From: a virus
Direction: 5' to 3' (one strand)
IMG/VR virus record: IMGVR_UViG_3300032331_003707
Location: 36,346 to 100,345 of that record
DNA length: 64,000 bases
In this document: piece after piece, positions 60,894-64,000 of the stretch
Layout of the letters: each line of letters opens with the position of its first letter
Position numbering within the stretch: position 1 is the stretch's first letter
Notes under the pieces: model-generated
Databases searched by the model: none
What the model was told of the DNA's origin: nothing
The model's input: the letters and a program-made list of their open reading frames with translations, nothing else
Made by a program: the position numbers and the translations under genes

Positions 60894-62474
60894 ATGAACC
60901 AACCTAATCAACCTAATTTAAAGGAAATAATTAGACAAGAATACGTAAAGTGTGTTCAGGATCCTGCTCACTTTATGAGAAAATACTGTTATATCCAACA
61001 CCCACAGCGTGGTAGGGTTCTTTTTAATCTTTACCCATTTCAAGGTAAAGTTTTAAATTTATGGAAAAGTAACCCATATTCTGTAGTACTTAAATCTCGT
61101 CAATTAGGTATATCAACATTAGCAGCTGGTTATTCTTTATGGTTAATGTTATTCCATAAAGATAAAAACGTGTTGTGTATAGCAACTAAACAGGAAACTG
61201 CTCGTAACATGGTAACCAAGGTTAAGTTTATGTTTGATAACTTACCATCTTGGTTAAAAGTACCTGCTGAAGAAAACAATAAACTATCATTAAGATTAAA
61301 TAATGGTTCCCAAATTAAAGCCACATCCGCAAGTAGTGATGCAGGTCGATCAGAAGCAGTATCTTTATTGTTAATTGATGAGGCAGCATTCATTGAAGGA
61401 ATTGGTGAAATATGGGCATCTGCTCAACAAACCTTAGCAACGGGTGGTGGTGCGATTGTATTATCTACTCCTTATGGTACTGGTAATTGGTTCCACCAAA
61501 CATGGGTTAGAGCAGAAGCACAAGAAAATGATTTTCTACCTATTAGATTACCATGGTTTGTTCATCCTGAGCGAGATGAAGCTTGGAGAAAACGGCAAGA
61601 TGAATTATTAGGTGATCCTAGATTAGCATCCCAAGAATGTGACTGTGACTTTAATACCTCAGGAGACGTAGTATTTTATCCTGAATGGGTTGAGTTTATA
61701 TTACAAACCACTATTAAAGATCCTTTAGAAAGACGAGGAGCAGACCAAAATTTATGGGTCTGGGAACCAGCAGATTACAGTAGAGATTACATGGTTGTAG
61801 CAGATGTAGCCAGAGGAGACAGCAAAGACTTCTCAGCATTCCACGTAATGGACATAGCTACTAATACTCAAGTTGCAGAATATAGAGGACAAATGCCTCC
61901 TAAAGATTTTGGATATTTACTTTGTGCCATTGCTACTGAGTACAACCAGGCTCTTTTAATAGTAGAAAATGCTAATATAGGTTGGTCAACTATAGATTCT
62001 ATAATAGAAAGAAGCTATAAAAACATATATTACTCACCTAAAGGAGACGTTACTATAGATTCATTTTTTGACCAATACAGTGATACATCAAAAATGACAC
62101 CTGGGTTTACTATGAGCTTACGTACTCGTCCTTTGGTTGTTAATAAATTTAGAGAATACGTTGGTGATAGAAGTGTTACTATTCAGTCTAAACGATTGCT
62201 TGAAGAAATGAAAGTATTTGTTTGGAAAAACGGGCGAGCAGAAGCTCAATCTGGATACAATGATGACTTAGTAATGAGTTTTGGAATTGGAATGTACCTT
62301 AGAGATACTTCTTTAAAATTCAAACAACAAAATTTAGACGCAACTAGAGCAGCATTAAATAATTTCAAATCAAATAACCCACTTTCGGGTGTCTATTCTC
62401 CATCAATAAATGGTGGTAATCCATATAATATGGATGTAAATGGAGGTCAAGAGAGTATTAGATGGTTATTATAA
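60894..62474 (+). CDS. Terminase large subunit, gp17-like
   Basis: A 526-residue packaging ATPase/nuclease. The ATPase has a Walker-A-like KSRQLGIST (67-75), LLLIDEAAF (158-166) as Walker B with catalytic Glu, and STPYGTGN as coupling motif. The nuclease half shows VVADVARGDSKDFSAF, LLIVENANIG and GYNDDLVMSF, giving the three acidic clusters of the RNase H-like fold. It cuts and pumps DNA into the head. The length fits T4 gp17-type proteins. Confidence 0.95.
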   Translation: MNQPNQPNLKEIIRQEYVKCVQDPAHFMRKYCYIQHPQRGRVLFNLYPFQGKVLNLWKSNPYSVVLKSRQLGISTLAAGYSLWLMLFHKDKNVLCIATKQETARNMVTKVKFMFDNLPSWLKVPAEENNKLSLRLNNGSQIKATSASSDAGRSEAVSLLLIDEAAFIEGIGEIWASAQQTLATGGGAIVLSTPYGTGNWFHQTWVRAEAQENDFLPIRLPWFVHPERDEAWRKRQDELLGDPRLASQECDCDFNTSGDVVFYPEWVEFILQTTIKDPLERRGADQNLWVWEPADYSRDYMVVADVARGDSKDFSAFHVMDIATNTQVAEYRGQMPPKDFGYLLCAIATEYNQALLIVENANIGWSTIDSIIERSYKNIYYSPKGDVTIDSFFDQYSDTSKMTPGFTMSLRTRPLVVNKFREYVGDRSVTIQSKRLLEEMKVFVWKNGRAEAQSGYNDDLVMSFGIGMYLRDTSLKFKQQNLDATRAALNNFKSNNPLSGVYSPSINGGNPYNMDVNGGQESIRWLL

Positions 62475-62484
62475 TATTTATAAA
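62474..62484 (+). promoter_or_regulatory. Class III (late) motif
   Basis: ATATTTATAAA begins on the last base of the terminase stop codon, 6 nt before ATG 62491. Confidence 0.58.
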
Positions 62485-62490
62485 TAAAAA

Positions 62491-64000
62491 ATGGCAGATA
62501 TAAGTGTATTTTCTAGACTCAAACGACTTTTTTCTACAGATGTAATAATTAGAAACATTGGTGGAGACCAATTACGAGTTTTAGATACCAATAAAATTCA
62601 AACTACTGGGGAAATTGAAACCAATTCATTATATGATAGGTTTACTCGTTTGTATACTACAAACTCTTCCCCTTACTATAATCTAAATGCTAATTACCCT
62701 ACATTACGTCTTAACCTATACCAGGATTACGAAGTAATGGATACAGATGCTATTGTAGCATCAGCATTAGACGTTGTAGCAGATGAAAGTACTTTAAAAA
62801 ATGATATGGGAGAAGTACTTCAAATTAGAAGTAGTGATGAAGACGTACAAAGAATATTATATAATTTATTCTATGACGTATTAAACATAGAATTTAACCT
62901 ATGGTCTTGGACTCGCCAAATGTGTAAATACGGTGATTTCTTCCTAAAACTAGAAATTGCAGAAAAATTTGGAGTATTTAACGTTATTCCTTTCTCAGCA
63001 TACAATATAGCTCGAGAAGAAGGATATGATAAAGTTAACCCAAGCTCTATTCGCTTTAGATATGATCCTACAGGTAACTTGGGGGCTAGTGGTTATTATA
63101 CTCAAACTACACTAAACCGCTCTGATAACCCAGCAGCATACTATTTTGATAATTATGAAATGGCTCATTTTAGATTAATAGCCGATTCTAATTATTTACC
63201 ATATGGAAGATCATTTTTAGAACCTGCTCGTAAATCATATAAGCAAATGGTTCTTATGGAAGATGCTATGCTTATCCACCGTATAGTAAGAGCCCCAGAA
63301 AGACGAGTATTCTATATTAATGTAGGTTCAATCCCTCCAAATGAGATTGAACAATTTATGGAAAGAACTATTTCTAAAATGAAAAGAATTCCATATATGG
63401 ATCCTCAAACTGGTGAATATAATCTTAAATATAATGTTCAAAACATGTTAGAAGATTATTTTATTCCTGTAAGAGGAGGATATGCTACAACCAAAATTGA
63501 TACTACTAAAGGATTAGATTATGATGGAATAACAGACGTAAATTATCTAAGAGATAAAATGATGGCCGCTTTAAAAGTACCTAAAGCATTTATGGGCTAT
63601 GATGCTCAATTGCAAGGTAAAGCTACATTAGCAGCTGAAGATATCCGTTTTGCTCGCACTGTTGATCGTATCCAGAAAATTATCCTCTCAGAATTATATA
63701 AAATAGCATTAGTTCATTTGTATACTCAAGGATATACTGGTGAAAATTTATCTAATTTTGAATTAAGTTTAACTAATCCTTCTATTATTTTTGAACAGGA
63801 AAAAGTTGCTCTTCTTACACAAAAGGTAGAATTAGCTAAAAATATCCTAGATGCTAAATTATTACCACAAGATTGGATTTATGACCATATCTTTAACTTT
63901 AGTGAAGACACATTCGATGAATATAGAGATTTAATAATCCAAGACCAAAAATATAAATTTAGATTAAGTCAAATAGAAACCGAAGGCAACGACCCATTAG
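62491..64000 (+). CDS. Portal protein, gp20-like (partial)
   Basis: The first 503 codons of a gp20-type portal, cut by the window end. Recognisable parts are LRLNLYQDYEVMDTDAIVASALDVVADEST near the N-terminus, WTRQMCKYGDFFLKLEI, LIADSNYLPYGRSFLEPARKSYKQMVLMEDAMLIHRIVRAPERRVFYINVG, and DVNYLRDKMMAALKVPKAFMG. These match the conserved core of T4-like portals (YGxSxLexAR...ED.mxIyRI.RAPERRvFYIDVG). It forms the DNA channel at one head vertex. Position after the terminase is the normal T4-like order. Confidence 0.95.
   Translation, partial: MADISVFSRLKRLFSTDVIIRNIGGDQLRVLDTNKIQTTGEIETNSLYDRFTRLYTTNSSPYYNLNANYPTLRLNLYQDYEVMDTDAIVASALDVVADESTLKNDMGEVLQIRSSDEDVQRILYNLFYDVLNIEFNLWSWTRQMCKYGDFFLKLEIAEKFGVFNVIPFSAYNIAREEGYDKVNPSSIRFRYDPTGNLGASGYYTQTTLNRSDNPAAYYFDNYEMAHFRLIADSNYLPYGRSFLEPARKSYKQMVLMEDAMLIHRIVRAPERRVFYINVGSIPPNEIEQFMERTISKMKRIPYMDPQTGEYNLKYNVQNMLEDYFIPVRGGYATTKIDTTKGLDYDGITDVNYLRDKMMAALKVPKAFMGYDAQLQGKATLAAEDIRFARTVDRIQKIILSELYKIALVHLYTQGYTGENLSNFELSLTNPSIIFEQEKVALLTQKVELAKNILDAKLLPQDWIYDHIFNFSEDTFDEYRDLIIQDQKYKFRLSQIETEGNDPL

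Noticed and set aside
24605-62484. Direct assignment of T4 late promoters (TATAAATA) on the + strand
   Set aside because: The sense strand upstream of late genes carries ATATTTATAAT; TATAAATA appears only on the opposite strand. The motif is therefore reported as a new candidate rather than as a T4 late promoter.
1-64000. Insertion sequences, transposases or integrase attachment sites
   Set aside because: No transposase or integrase motif and no terminal inverted repeats with target duplications were seen.

Overview
This window is a piece of a large, AT-rich (about one third G+C) contractile-tailed phage of the T4-like type. The host is very probably a Bacteroidetes/Flavobacteriia bacterium. 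T4-type hallmarks are a gp17-like terminase, a gp20-like portal (cut by the window end), gp25- and gp6-like baseplate wedge proteins, a gp55-like late sigma factor, a gp61-like primase and thymidylate synthase. The host call rests on expression signals: there are almost no Shine-Dalgarno sequences, start codons follow A-rich leaders, and the -7 boxes have the form TAnnTTTA, close to the Bacteroidetes consensus TAnnTTTG. No integrase, repressor module, insertion sequence or CRISPR array is visible. Essential genes such as the DNA polymerase and major capsid protein lie outside the window.

Region 1 (1-19.4 kb, + strand) is the early/middle region. It holds an RNA-repair pair (kinase plus RNA ligase), two metallophosphoesterases, thyA, a RadA-like ATPase, one tRNA-Leu, a Zn-metallopeptidase, a DUF932-like protein, an AT-hook repeat protein and dozens of very small, mostly acidic proteins of unknown function. 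From about 8.6 kb on, nearly every gene or gene pair has its own promoter. There are 26 copies of one rigid element: a CCGAG box, exactly 19 nt, then TAnnTTTA. Several transcripts begin at or next to the start codon and look leaderless.

Region 2 (19.4-24.5 kb) begins with a gene-free, locally GC-richer junction. A mainly minus-strand block of small membrane and envelope proteins follows: a nested spanin-like pair on the + strand, a holin-like protein, a ClpP-like protease with an intact triad, a small lipoprotein and multi-pass membrane proteins. Its two minus-strand promoters keep the -7 box but carry TTTGG instead of CCGAG.

Region 3 (24.6-42.3 kb, + strand) holds an HD hydrolase, the gp55-like late sigma factor and the tail/baseplate genes, including a spike, gp25, gp6, a 1819-residue LamG-containing protein and paralogous fibre-like proteins. 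A third motif, ATATTTATAAT, precedes gene groups here and further right, and is the candidate late promoter. Region 4 (42.3-44.5 kb) has a GIY-YIG nuclease, the primase and a PD-(D/E)XK exonuclease.

Region 5 (44.5-60.8 kb) is the most unusual part. About fifteen proteins start with a similar short amphipathic helix ending near a Glu, resembling the capsid-targeting sequences of T4 internal proteins. They include nucleotidyltransferases, a 1154-residue multi-enzyme fusion, a HAD phosphatase, a restriction-enzyme-like nuclease and Zn-ribbon proteins. The inference is that this phage packs a cargo of enzymes in its head and injects them with its DNA. An FAD-dependent oxidoreductase, a P-loop kinase, the terminase and the portal close the window.
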